A stretch of DNA of 64,000 nt, taken from the NCBI GenBank assembly GCA_022559845.1, contig CM040126.1:225562641-225626640 (forward strand), given 5' to 3'. The notes below the pieces were generated by a model. The model had not been told where the DNA came from, made no database searches, and saw only the letters and a program-made list of their open reading frames with translations. The stretch comes from Amorphophallus konjac. Taxonomy: Eukaryota; Streptophyta; Magnoliopsida; Alismatales; Araceae. Below, piece after piece: positions 43,919 to 55,589 of this stretch (position 1 is its first letter; the number at the start of each line of letters is the position of its first letter). A program made the position numbers and the translations under genes.

Positions 43919-44558
43919 TGTTATAAAAAAAAGGGAGAAGAGAAAGAGAAGAGAAGGGAGAGGAAATCAAACCCCCCTTTTCCTCAAAAAGAAAGAGAAG
44001 AAAAGAAGAAGAGAATAGGAAAAGAAAAGAAGAAAAGAAGAAAAAGAGAAAAGAAAGAAGCAAAAAAAAGAGAGAAGAATTGGCAAGAGAGGGTTGTATG
44101 GCCACGTCCGTCGAGACCCGTGCTGAACAAAGATTACCATTGTGGGGTTGATGCGGTGGAGCGAACCACTCATCCTCTCCCTGAGGGGGTGAGCGCTCTC
44201 CTGCACCTCCACCCTGGTCAATCATACAAGAAGAAGAGAAGAGAAAAAAAAGAAAAAAAAGAGAAAAAAAAAGAGAGAAAGAGAGAAGAAAGGAAGAAAA
44301 GTTGGCCAGCATCGCTGACTAAAAATGCAAGAAGAAACACGGCATCCCACCCGACTCTAGGAGGCTCCGAGTCTGCGGTGCAATGACCCCGCTCGTTCCT
44401 CCTTCCTACTGCCTCCATCCGGCATAAGACGGCCCCTCGAGTGGCTGTTAAAATACCCAGCGAGCCACAATTGTAGCTTGGTGAATGGCTGCCCGCTGTG
44501 GGGAATACTTTATAGCAATGAGGCCAAGCACGGCCACCACTCCGAAGAGAGCATGCAT

Positions 44559-46255
44559 ATACCCCGCCATGGGGGATAAGAAGAAGATATATACCCTGCT
44601 ACGGGGGCATAAGAGGCAAAAAAAGAGATACACCCCATTCCCAGGGGCACATGAAGAGAATCCGCCCCGACTGAGGGGCACAAAGCAAAAGCTACAACCC
44701 GGCTTCGGGACATTTGAAGAAGAATCCGCCCTGACCTGGGGACATAAGAAGAAATAGAGTTACACCTCGGCTTAGGGGCATTTGAAGAAGAGAAATAAAC
44801 CCCGATATGGGGGCACATGAAGCAAAAGACATACCCCGCCATGGGGGCGTAAGAAGAAAAGAATTCACCCCGGCCTGGGGACACACAAAAAGAGAAACTC
44901 ACCTTGGCTTAGGGGTATTTGAAGAAGAAATATACCCCACCTGGGGGCATAGAAGCCATAAAGAATACGCCCCGGCTTAGGGGTATTTGAAGAAGAAAGA
45001 TACCCCGCCTCGGGGGACATTGCAAGCAGCGATATACCCTGCTTGGGTGCACAGAAAGAGACCACACCCCACTCCTAGGGACACATGAAGAGAGTACACC
45101 CCGCCATGGGGGCACATGAAGAGAATTCACCCCGACTCGGGGGTACATGAAGCGACAAAGAATACACCCCGCCTTAGGGGAATTTGAAGAAGAAGCATAC
45201 ACCCCACCAACGGGGGCACTGGAGCCATCAAGAACACACCACACTTTCGGGGCACAAGAAGCAAACATTCCCCAGCGTGTCGGGGCAAAAGAAGAAGAAT
45301 CCCCCTCGGGGGCATAAAAAGCAAAGATACACCCTCGTGCCGGGGGCACATGAAGAGAATACACTCCATCCCGGGGTCATGAGAAGCAGAAGGCGCATCC
45401 CACCCTGGGGGCATATGAAGCGAAAAGAATACACCCTGGCTTAGGGGAATACAAAGAGAAGTATACCCCACTCTGGGGCAGAGGAAGCGAGAGAATCACA
45501 CCCCCGTCTTGGGGGTATTTGAAGAAGAATTATACCTCGCCTCGAGGGCCTAGAAGCTATAAAGAACACGCCCCGGCTTAGGGGCATTTGAAGAAGCTAC
45601 ATCCCGCTTCGGGAGCATAAGAAAGAGAAGAGTACACCCTGTCCTAGGGACAATTGAAAAAGAAACATACCCCGCTTGGGGGCATAAAAGCCGTAAAGAA
45701 TACGCCCCGGCTTAGGGGCATTTGAAGAAGCTACATCCCGTCTTGGGAGCGTAAGAAGAGAAGAATACACCCCGACCTAGGGGCATTTGAAGAAGGAATA
45801 CATCCCGGCCCCGGGGTCCGTGAAGCAACATATATCCCCCCCCCCCCCCCCCGGGGGGGGGGGGGGGGCATCTGAAGCAGAACAAACAACATTCCCCGGC
45901 TTAGGGGAGCATATGAAGAAAGGAACACACCCCAATATGGGAGCACATAAGCAAAGAAGAAGAGTTTACCCCGCCTCGGGGGCATAAGAAGCAAGAATTA
46001 CACCCCGTCTTGGGGGCATCGGAAGCAGTAATACACTCCACTCTGGGGGCACTAGAAACAGAATACATCCCAGCCTGGGGGCACATGAAGCCAAAGACAT
46101 ACTCCGCCATGGGGGCATAAGAAGAAAAGAATTCACCCCGGCCTGGGGACACTCAAAGAAAGAGCCACACCCTGGACTGGGGGCATACAAAGAAAGAAAT
46201 TCACCCCAACCTGGGGGCACATTAAGAGAAATACACTCCAGCGTGGAAACATTAA
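44559..46255 (+). repeat. A 3' LTR tandem block 1
   Basis: Counterpart of 620-2295 with the same CCCC-loop-GGGG units. It contains the expanded C/G homopolymer pair at 45836-45868. Confidence 0.85.
45836..45868. repeat. C17-G16 homopolymer palindrome
   Basis: A run of about 17 C is followed directly by about 16 G. In the 5' LTR the same point (about 1901-1913) has only C8G5. It is either an expansion in the 3' copy or a sequencing/assembly artefact. Confidence 0.8.
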
Positions 46256-46288
46256 TGAGAAAAGAAGAGCAGAATAAAGAAAAAGACA

Positions 46289-47165
46289 CGCATGAGGCAA
46301 GCGTGGTCTTCGAGCCCACCTCATCACACAAAAGAAAAGAAGAAAAGAAAGAGCAGTCATGAGGCGAAGATGGTCTTTGCACCTACCTCTCCACAAAAAA
46401 AGAAGGACACACGAGGCAGACGTGGTCTTCGAGCCCGTCTCTCCACAAAAAAAAGAGAAGGACACACGAGGCAGACGTGGTCTTTGAGCCCGCCTCTCCA
46501 CAAAACAAATAGAAGAAAAGAAAGAAAAGAGACATGGGGCAGACGTTGTCTTCGAGCCCGCCTCATCACACAAAAGAAGAGAAGAAAAGGAAGAAAAGAC
46601 ACATGAGGCAAACATGGTCCTTGAACCTGCCTCTCCATAAAAGAATAAGAGAAGAAGAGAAAGAACAGTCACGAGGCAAACATGGTCCTTGAACCCGCCT
46701 CTTCATACAAAATAAGAAGAGAAGAAAAGAAAGAAAGAGTCCCAAGGTAGACGCGGTCTTTGCACCCGCCTCTCCACACAAAAGAAAAAAAGAGAAAGAG
46801 TAACGAGGCGAACATGGTCTCTGCACCTGCCTCTCTACAAAAGAAGAAGAGAAGAGAAAAAAAGGGACATGAGGCGAACATGGTCCGTGCATCTGCCTCT
46901 CCATAAAAGAAGAAGAGAAGAAAATAAAGAAATGATCACGAGGTAAACATGATCTTTGCAACTGCCTCTCCACAAAAAAAAAGAAAAAAAAGAGTCCTGA
47001 GACAGACGCGGTCTTTGAACCCGCCTCCTCACACAAAAGAAGAAGAGAAGAAAAGAAAGAAAGAGTCCCGAGGCAGACGCGGTCTTTGCACCCGCCTCCC
47101 CACACAAATGAAGAAGAGAGGAAGAGAAAGGAGAGTCATGAGGTAAACTTTTACCTCTGACCTCC
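46289..47165 (+). repeat. A 3' LTR tandem block 2
   Basis: Counterpart of 2332-3200: GAGGC...GCCTC cores with purine-rich spacers. Confidence 0.85.
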
Positions 47166-47171
47166 AACCAC

Positions 47172-47528
47172 CCTTCATTGGCCTTCGGGTCGACAGCTAT
47201 TTAATTATCGGCCTTTGGGTCGACAGCTACCCCTTCATCGGCCTTCGGGTCGACAGCTATCTAATTATCGGCCTTTGGGTCGACAGCTACCCCTTCATCG
47301 GCTTTCGGGTCGACAGCTATCTAATTATCGGCCTTTGGGTCGACAGCTACCCCTTCATCGGCCTTCAGGCCGATAGCTACCTCATCATTGGCCTCCGAGC
47401 CGACAGCTATATAATCCTCGGCCCCCGAGCCGATAGCTACCTCATTATTGGCCTTCGAGTCGACAACTACCTCATCATCGGCTCCTAGCCGATAGCGATC
47501 TCATCATTGGCACCCCAGCCGATAGCTT
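47172..47528 (+). repeat. A 3' LTR tandem block 3
   Basis: Counterpart of 3211-3565. More units retain the intact GTCGAC palindrome here than in the 5' copy. Confidence 0.85.
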
Positions 47529-49216
47529 CCCAGTTAAAAAAAAATAGACCTCTCACTTTGGTTCGGATCCTTCCCCGGCCAGAGAATCAAAGAATAAACC
47601 TTCTGTTTTGGTCCAGATCCTTCCCTGTCCAGAGAACAAAAGAGACCCTTCTCTTCGACTCTCACGTCTCGCTACCCGATGCCCCTCGGCTCAGCCATTT
47701 TGGCCGAGGCCTACTGTCGGGATTGATCCATCTATCCCACCACGCTTCCCGATTCTGGCTCCCGCATCCCGCTTCCCAACATCTTTTAGCCCTTATGGCC
47801 CACTCCCCTAATGTCCCTTAGGTTCTATAGCCCGCCTCCCTAATACACTTTCAGCCGTTCGTGGTCTGCTTCCCTAATACCTTTACTACCACTACACTTA
47901 TACGTAACAACAATATTCTCCTATGCAAAAAAAATGAAATAACAAAAAACAACAACAACAACAAAAAACAACAAAATAAAAAAACAAAACAAGTAAAAAG
48001 AGAACGCATGATTGCCCTGCTTGCATGGTTGCTTATCATAGAATAATACACCTCTTTGGAATTTTTTAGGACCGTGCTTCCTTGCTGAATAATATCGTCC
48101 CGATTCCGGATGCGCGCGCGTCACGGCGTACGCTCGAAGGGAACCCAATTATGGTAGGTGCACACGTCAAAGGGAAGAGTCATGGCTGAACCGCTAAGCC
48201 CAACTCATAAAATAAACCTGAGGCAACGCTCCCACACTTAGCACTTAATGTGTTCAATAGGCTTCAACTATAGGGATTGCCCAAATTTCTTCTTAGCACT
48301 CTACGAAAACTTGAATTCCTGCACTCGCGTGAAAGGTAATTGTGAGGAAAAAGCTGCCTACCCCCACTGTAAAAAAAAAAAAGAAAGGAAAAAAAAGGGA
48401 AGAAAAAGAGAAAAAGAAGAGAGAGAGAGAAATGCGGATCCGAGTAGCTGGGAATCTCCACTGAAACAAATGAGGAGACAAGCGCGAAATGGTGAAGCAA
48501 ATCACAATAAGGATGAATCTTAGTCGCCGGGAACCCCCATTGAGACAGATGAGGAGACTCGCGCCGAACGGTGAAATCCGCTACCAAAATAAATAGATGG
48601 GGGCTGTGTGAAGCTACCAAAAGTCAAAAGCCTGGAACTAATGTGTAGGCGCTAGAGCGATCCTCGAGTGTCACCAGGAAAACCTGCATATCCCTATGGT
48701 TAGGGCTCTTTGTTCACACATTTACACTGCCACGCCACAGAGAATTACCTAGGGTGAAATGCATGAATTTAGGCTATGCATGCAAGACATGCGATATCCT
48801 CTTGACGGGTGCACCACCCCTCAATCGTGCCTCACAACCAGCACCGTGTCTACGAATTATGGGCGATGTCCCTATCCTACCCCCTATAGAGGGAGCTGCC
48901 TTACTTATATCTATGTTATGCCTGCTAATGAATGCTTGGTTGCTTGAATAAAAAAAATATAGCAAAAATAATAATAATAATAAATATTAAAAATGTGTGT
49001 ATACAATAAACTCAATTCCGGCTATCGAAGCCTACTTTCCCAGCACTGGCTCGTAGAGCCCAATCTTGGCCCCCATGGCCTACCTCTTGCCCTCGCGGCT
49101 CGTTAATCTCCCAACTCCGGCTTCTGTAGTCCGCTTCCCCGATTTGGGCTTCCACATCTTGCGCCCCAATTTTAGATTTTGAAGCCCGCGTCCAGCCTCG
49201 GCTGTTTCGGCCTCAC

Positions 49217-49805
49217 CTATCGGCCCCTGAGCCGACAGCTATTCACTCATCGGCCCCTGAGCCGACAGCTATTCACTTATCGGCCCCTGAGCCGACAGCT
49301 TTCAATCATCGGCCCCTGAGCCGACAACTATTCACTTATCGGCCCCTGAGCTGACAGCTTTCAATCATCGGCCCCTGAGCCGACATCCATTCACTTATCG
49401 GCCCCTGAGCCGACAACTATTCACTTATCGGCCCCTGAGCCGACATCTTTCAATTATCGACCCTTGAGCCGACAGCTTTCAATTATCGGCCCCTGAGCCG
49501 ACAGCTTTCAATCATCGGTCCCTGAGCCGACAGCTATTCACTTATCATCCCCTGAGCCGACAGCTATTCACTTATCGGCCCCTGAGCCGACAACTATTCA
49601 ATTATCGACCCCTGAGCCGACAGCTTTTCAATCATCGGCCTTCGGGTCGACATCTTTTCAATTATTGGCTCTCATGTCGACAGCTTTTCAATCATCGGTC
49701 TTCGGGTCGACAGCTTTTCAATTATTGGCTCTCATGCCGACAGCTTTCAATTATCGACCGCTGCGCCGACAGCTCTTATATCATTGGCATCCACTCCAGC
49801 AGCCA
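49217..49805 (+). repeat. A 3' LTR tandem block 4
   Basis: Counterpart of 5262-5825 with CGGC-CCCTGA-GCCG units and a slightly different copy number. Confidence 0.87.
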
Positions 49806-49977
49806 CCTGGAGTTCTTCAAAAAAAACAAAAGAAGAAGAGAAGAAGAAGGAAAGAAAAAAAAAGAGAGAAGGAAGGAAAAAGACAACAAAAAAAGAGAAG
49901 AGAAAAAGAAGAAGAGAAGAAGAGAAGAAGAGAAAAGAGAGAAGAAAAGAAAGAAAAGAGACAAAGAGACAAACAAA

Positions 49978-50530
49978 CCATGTCAGCTCCCGGCACCCTG
50001 TCGGCACTGGCGAAGAGACCAAGAGATCAACAAACCATGTTAGTTCCCAGCACCCTGTCGGCATTGACGAAGATACAATGAGACCAACATACTGCTTCAG
50101 TCCCCGGCACCCTGTCAGCACTGATGAAAAGACATAGAGACCAACATGCTGCTTCAGTTCCCGACACCCCGTCGGCACTGATGAAGAGACAAAGAGACCA
50201 ACATGCTGCTTCAGTTCCCGACACCCCGTTGGCACTGATAAAGAGACAAAGAGACCAACACACCGCTTCAGTTCCCGGCACGCCGTCGGAACAGATGAAG
50301 AGACCAACATACTGCTTCAGTCCCCGGCACCCCGCCGGCACTGATGAAGAGACAAAGAGACCAACATGCTGCTTCAGTTCCCGACACCCTGTCGACACTG
50401 ATGAAGAGACCAACATACTGCTTCAGTCCCCGGCACCCCGTCGGCACTGACGAAGAGATAAAGAGACCAACATGCCATTTCAGTCCCCGACACCCCGTCA
50501 GCATCGACGAAGAGAAAAGAGACAAGTACA
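49978..50530 (+). repeat. A 3' LTR tandem block 5
   Basis: Counterpart of 6031-6480 with about two additional units. Confidence 0.87.
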
Positions 50531-50692
50531 CCCACGGGCACCGCCCGGCTCATCCTTCGCCTGCGCTACCCGTGGGTGGGGGGCATTTGTGGACATGCAA
50601 AATTGCACTCCCGTACGCCCCTACTAGTCCAGCATCAACAGCAACCCCAAATTGAAAAAACTGCGTGGAAGAGGGGCCATCCGGACTCCCCG

Positions 50693-50693
<1 letters not shown>

Positions 50694-50725
<32 letters not shown>
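50694..50725 (+). repeat. CA-dinucleotide microsatellite
   Basis: About 16 uninterrupted AC units. The same microsatellite in the 5' LTR is the insertion site of element C. Confidence 0.95.
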
Positions 50726-50728
<3 letters not shown>

Positions 50729-50859
50729 CGTGAAGCCGTCCCCGGAGTCTCGACAGTGAAGAGAAATCAACCACCAGGAGCCCCACAATCCATGGGCCTC
50801 GAAGAAAATCAAATGGGCCACAACTCGCGCTCACAATGGGCTCAGAACTGCCCATTTAG

Positions 50860-51255
50860 CCCTTCAGCGGCACGCCCTCAAGGCCCTTCAGCGGCACGCC
50901 CCCTGGCAGCTATCAGCGGCACACTCTTGTGCCCCCTTCAGCGGCACACCCCCCAGCCCATTCAGCGGCACACTCCCCTGGCACTCCACTGGCACGCTCG
51001 GCTGGGACGCTCCACCGGCACACCCAGTGTGGGTGTCTTCACCGGCACAGTCCCTGCACACCCCCTGCTAGCCCTCAGCGGCACAACCATCTTGCCCTTC
51101 AGCGGCACGCCCTTTGGGATCCTCAGTGGCACGCCTGCGAGCTCTTCCAGCGACATGCTTTTGCAGGCTTTCAGTGGCACGTTTCTCGTGTCTTCCAACG
51201 GCACGCTGTTCTGGCCCTTCAACGGCACACCTGGATGTTTTCTTCCCCGACACTT
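50860..51255 (+). repeat. A 3' LTR tandem block 6
   Basis: Counterpart of 14136-14525: CAGCGGCACGCC-type units. Confidence 0.82.
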
Positions 51256-51413
51256 CCGGTAAATCAAATCTTACTCCCATGCCCTAGGGATTCTTGGCGC
51301 GCAGTGGGCTTGCTGGGGTGTCACCCAGGAAGAGGGCCACGTTGCCTATTCCCCCCTGCCACCAAGGACGACGGGTCAAATCCCCAATCAATGCCTGCTC
51401 CCGCCGCTGGGGG

Positions 51414-51421
51414 TATAAAAA
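51414..51421 (+). promoter_or_regulatory. TATA-like box of the A 3' LTR
   Basis: TATAAAAA in the same context as 26755-26762. It lies about 7.5 kb from the LTR start. Transcription from this copy would read out towards element E. Confidence 0.6.
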
Positions 51422-52811
51422 GCCCCTTCTTTGGCGAACAGAAAAGGGGGAGGAGGCCAGTGGAGGGAGCCACGGCCGAGCTCCCAGAAAAGAGAAGAGG
51501 AAGAAGAAGAAGAGAAGACGAAGAAAAAGAGAAGAAGAGAAGAGGAGGAGGGGAGGCTCTACCCCCCCCCCTCTGCTGCCCCGTCAACTACCGTCCGTGC
51601 GAAGAGAAAAGAGAAGAAGAAGCATAAGAGAAGAAGAAGAGGAGGGGAGGCTCTACCTCCCTCCCCCGTTGCTCCGTCCACCGCCACCTGAGTGAAGAGA
51701 AGAAGAAGAAGAAGAGGGGAGGCTCCGACTCCCCCCACGTTGCTATCTCATCTACCACCGTCGGTGTGAAGAGAGGAAGAGAAGAAGAGTGAGTGGAGAG
51801 AGAGGATGAGGTCCGGGAGGGGAGAAGTCCGTGCTCCCCCCATTGTATCTTCTTTCTTTCTTTCTTGCCCCCCTTGTTTTCTTTTCCGTCGCCATGTATT
51901 AGCTCCCTTGGGGCACTCCTTTTGCGAGAATAAAAGTAGAAGGCTTGCAAATATTTTCTTTGGACGTCTTTATAAAGCCTTTCTTCCGTGTTTGCATCCC
52001 TCGGTGTTTCACGCCCCTTTCCCTTTCTCCTTTCGTTAGGGCTTGCTTCCTCCCAGGCATTTTTGTCTTTGCCCACCCCTGGGTGGCCTCAGCGGCACAC
52101 CCTAGCCGTGCCTCCAACGGCACACCCTCCATATGCCTTCAACGGCACGCCCTTGGGCATCCCCAGCGGCACGCCTCCAGCGGCCTTCAGCGGCACGCCC
52201 ACGAGGCTCTTTGCCGACACGCTCCTGCCGCCTTCAGCGGCACGCCCTTGCCCCCCCTTCAGCGACACAGCCCCTCAGCGGCACACCCAGGCTTCCCCCA
52301 GTCCGGCACGCCCTCTCGTGCCTTCCTTGCCCGGCACACTCGTCCCTCCTTGCCCGGTGCACTCCCTAGCCGGCCATAGGGAGGTCTCCGGTCCGTTGTT
52401 CTCACCGAGTTTTCCGAAGTTTTATTAAAGGTGTTGCCGCTCTCGGGCGCCCACCTCCAGTTGTCGGGTTCCGCCACTCCATGTGGGCGCGTTCCCGGTA
52501 TCTCCCTTACGCTCGGGTCGAGGGGAGATGCCGCCGAATTTTCGTTAGAAACGATAACACATTAAAAAGGACTAAAAGAAAGCAACAAAAAAATAAAAAG
52601 AACAATGGAAAAACGCTTTAACCGAGACAAGGGAACCGCAATCAATTCAAAGAGAGCCAAATCGAACGATAATTAAACAACTTGAACACTCGCCCTCGTG
52701 AAAGAAAGAATGAAAGATAATCGAGAGAAAGAGAGAAGAAACCCATGCAAACTTAATAAAATCAAGAGAGAAAAGAAAAGAGGAAGAGACATAAGAATGG
52801 AAGAGGAGTGT

Positions 52812-53265
52812 GCTCCCCATGCCCTTCACCGGCACGCCCCCTTCAGCCACCTTCGCCGGCACGCCCTTTCCGCCGCCTTCGCCGGTACACCCTCCAGCCA
52901 CCCTTGGCCGGCACACCTTTCGCCGGTACACCCTCCAGCCACCCTTGGCCGGCACACCCTTCGCCGGTACACCCTCCAGCCACCCTTGGCCGGCACACCC
53001 TTCACCGGCACACCCGCTCGCGCCCTTGGCCGGCACACCCTTCGCCGGCACACCCGCTCGCGCCCTTGGCCGGCACACCCTTCGCCGGTACGCCCGCTCG
53101 CGCCCCTCGCCCACAGGCGCCCGCGACCCCTTCACCGGCACACTCCCTTTACACTCAGCGGCACGCTCGGGGCCTTCGCCGGCACACTCTCCCAGCCCCT
53201 CGGCGGCACGCTCCCCCTGCCTTCGCCGGTACACCCTGGTTGTTCTTCGCCGGCACGCCCCCTTC
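52812..53265 (+). repeat. A 3' LTR tandem block 9
   Basis: Counterpart of 27785-28125, expanded by about 100 bp of CCAGCCACCCTTGGCCGGCA-type units. Confidence 0.82.
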
Positions 53266-55589
53266 AGCCCTTTTTAGCCCTCTAGCGGCCCACTCTCTCT
53301 CCCAAAAAAAAGAACACATATATAATATAATAATAATAATAATAAATTAATAAAAATTCTGATAAATAAATAAACATGAGTATATATACGAAATAAACAA
53401 ACAAAACAATGTGAAAGAATAATAATAATAATAAACAAAAAGGAGAAAATATAATAGTAATAATAATAAACGAAAATGGAGAAATCACCCGGAATAAATA
53501 CATAAAAGGAAAATAAGCAATAAAATAAACATGCATATAATTTAAAGCCCAGATAAAAGAATAGTAAAATCCACATCGCAGCCCCGTCTCTCCCGTGACC
53601 CGATGCTGAAGGAACAATCATGCCGCCCTTCCAGTTTGGGCCTGAGTCTTGGGAATTATCCCAAAATAGCCACGACCTGACCTCGCCTTGGGCCGATATT
53701 CTGATTAAACTGCACTCGTTTCTCGGGCCGGATCCCTTCCAAGCCACTACTAAAATTATCGCACGTTCGGGAGACATTCGAACGGGTTCACCACGATTTC
53801 CGTCGCGTTTCTATTACGGACTGGTGTCCGAACATGAAAAGGTCCATGCGTGACCGATATGGACGACGGTTCCTATCCCGACATGGTCGTAACCCGGCAT
53901 TGCTCTGGGCCAATAGCCTGTCGAATCGGATTCATCCTAATGGGATTTGTTCCCGCTCTTTCATTGAAGTTGCCGTGAACTCGGCGTACGTTTGTACGGG
54001 ATTGCTTCTATCTATGTCGTACCTTCAATATGGACACTTGTCCGAATATCAAGTGGTCCGCAAGTGACCGACATAAATCGGAATAGAACGGGACGGCTCC
54101 CGTCATCCCTGGACCCTACACATGGGAATATCAATAAGGCCTTCGTGGGCTATGCTGGGACCTCGGGTCTGTCCGATTATGGTCACTGTCTGACCCATAT
54201 CCTCGGCCTATAGCCCGCTCCCTTTGAACACGTTTTTGATTTTGGAATCTAGTCCCTAGACTCTTCCTCGCTGCCCTCCGGCACTGAGAACGTTAATGAT
54301 GCTCACGCAAGCCCCGTTTGGACCGCGGGAGGCGCCCCCGGCATGGTCCTGACTCGATCTTGCACCGGGCCAACAAACTCATTGGTTTCCTGCTACACTA
54401 ACCGAGATTTAACCGAATGTTTTCAGAGTCTCGGAATAATATGTTTGTCGTGTCCCGGCATACATATGTTCTAGGTCCTTCTGCGACGATTACGATATTC
54501 TCAAGCCGGACACCCGTCAGAATATTAAACGGTCTCCCGAATGACTGACACATTTTGAACGTCCGCTTCCCTAGACATAGGGCTTTCCAGCCGATTCAAG
54601 GGATATTCCCTCGTTGCCCCTTGGCACCGGAAATATTAATGACGCTCATGCAAGTCTTGTTTCGACCGCGGGGGGCCCACCGTAGTATGGTCGCAGCTTG
54701 CTCTTGCACCGGGCCAACAGATTTACTGGTTTTTGACCGCTCCAACCGAGGCTTAGCCGAATGTCTTCCGTTCCTCTGAACAATAAATTTGCCATATCCT
54801 GGCATACATATGCTCTGGTTTTCCCGCGACGATCGCTCTTCTCTCGAGCCAGACATTCGTCCGAACATTAAATGGTCAGTACACGACCGACATGATCTCG
54901 AATGTTTTTTTTTCTCGCCCTCGCGCGAGGATTTCAATATCTCGTAATAGACCTTTCATGCAATTAATTCCCTGGCCATGAGACCCTGAATCCCGGCGAT
55001 TAATCAAGGGTGTTCCCTCGTATGGGGGATGTAAATGACGCCGTGACCTTTATGGCGCGGCGGGTTTTAGTCCCGACACGAACTACACAATCGTCTGACG
55101 AAGTTAGATCGAGCGCACCATGGGCTCTTCGGGGCCCGAATAAATTGTCACTTTGTGACTGGCACGCCCACGCACTTAATAGACGAATCAATCATTCCCG
55201 AATAGACGAGCATAATAAACGAACGAAAAGTGCATCCACACCGGGATGATGGCAATTTTTTCCCTCAATAGCCCTATGGACGGAACTGACTGAGGCTGCC
55301 GGGGTATCTTTATTTTTAACCCCTTTTGTTATTATTTTTTAATTGTTTTTTTTCTTACCCGGGAGCCTAGTGGTTGTACTATTGCTGGTACTGGGCGTCC
55401 TTACTTTATGACTGTGAGGACGATACTAGGAGACTAGTCGTCATGAGTGTATGACGCTAATGCTGGGATGAGCTCACTGGCTATGGTGCTTTAGGTCAAA
55501 AAGGATTGGAAGAAGTGACTGGTTCCACCCTTTAGGAGGGGTGGCTACTGGGCTTGCTGGTGACGGCTGGGGCCCGCGCCTTAGTCTGG

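Larger units (their letters stand above)
1..55240 (+). mobile_element. Element A: giant-LTR, non-coding LTR retrotransposon (5' end outside window)
   Basis: Once the nested elements B, C and D are removed, the sequence from 1 to 43700 aligns end to end with 43964-55240. These are the two LTRs. The 3' copy runs 43919-55240 (11,322 bp), starting TGTTATAAAA and ending TGCATCCACA. The 5' copy in the window is about 10.7 kb and lacks its first 45 bp. Between them lie 218 bp with a primer binding site 4 nt after the 5' LTR and a G-rich tract directly before the 3' LTR. No gag, protease, reverse transcriptase or integrase is visible, so the element is non-autonomous or internally deleted. The PBS type (TGG-CATGCCCGGTGGGAC) suggests a Tat-like Ty3/gypsy relative. 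That assignment is inference. Confidence 0.8.
43919..55240 (+). repeat. Element A 3' LTR (11.3 kb, uninterrupted)
   Basis: 11,322 bp, TG...CA, with no nested insertion. Order of contents: purine tract (43920-44330), block 1 (44559-46255), block 2 (46289-47165), block 3 (47172-47528), low-repeat stretch (47529-49216), block 4 (49217-49805), purine tract, block 5 (49978-50530), CA microsatellite (50694-50725), block 6 (50860-51255), TATA (51414), block 7 (51435-51790), block 8 (52085-52360), about 400 bp missing from the 5' copy (52245-52625), block 9 (52812-53265), AT-rich tract (53300-53575) and the U5-like unique stretch to 55240. It is among the longest LTRs I am aware of. Ogre LTRs are about 5-6 kb. 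Confidence 0.85.

Noticed and set aside
52647..53350. Overlapping 150-195-codon frames on both strands (Thr-Pro-Ala-His-rich)
   Set aside because: They are products of block 9 tandem units. All frames are open because the repeat lacks stop codons.
1..55240. Element A read as a simple segmental tandem duplication
   Set aside because: The copies end TG...CA, the divergence point coincides with a TGG-type primer site 4 nt downstream and a G-tract upstream. LTR retrotransposon structure explains this better, although the outer left end is not visible.
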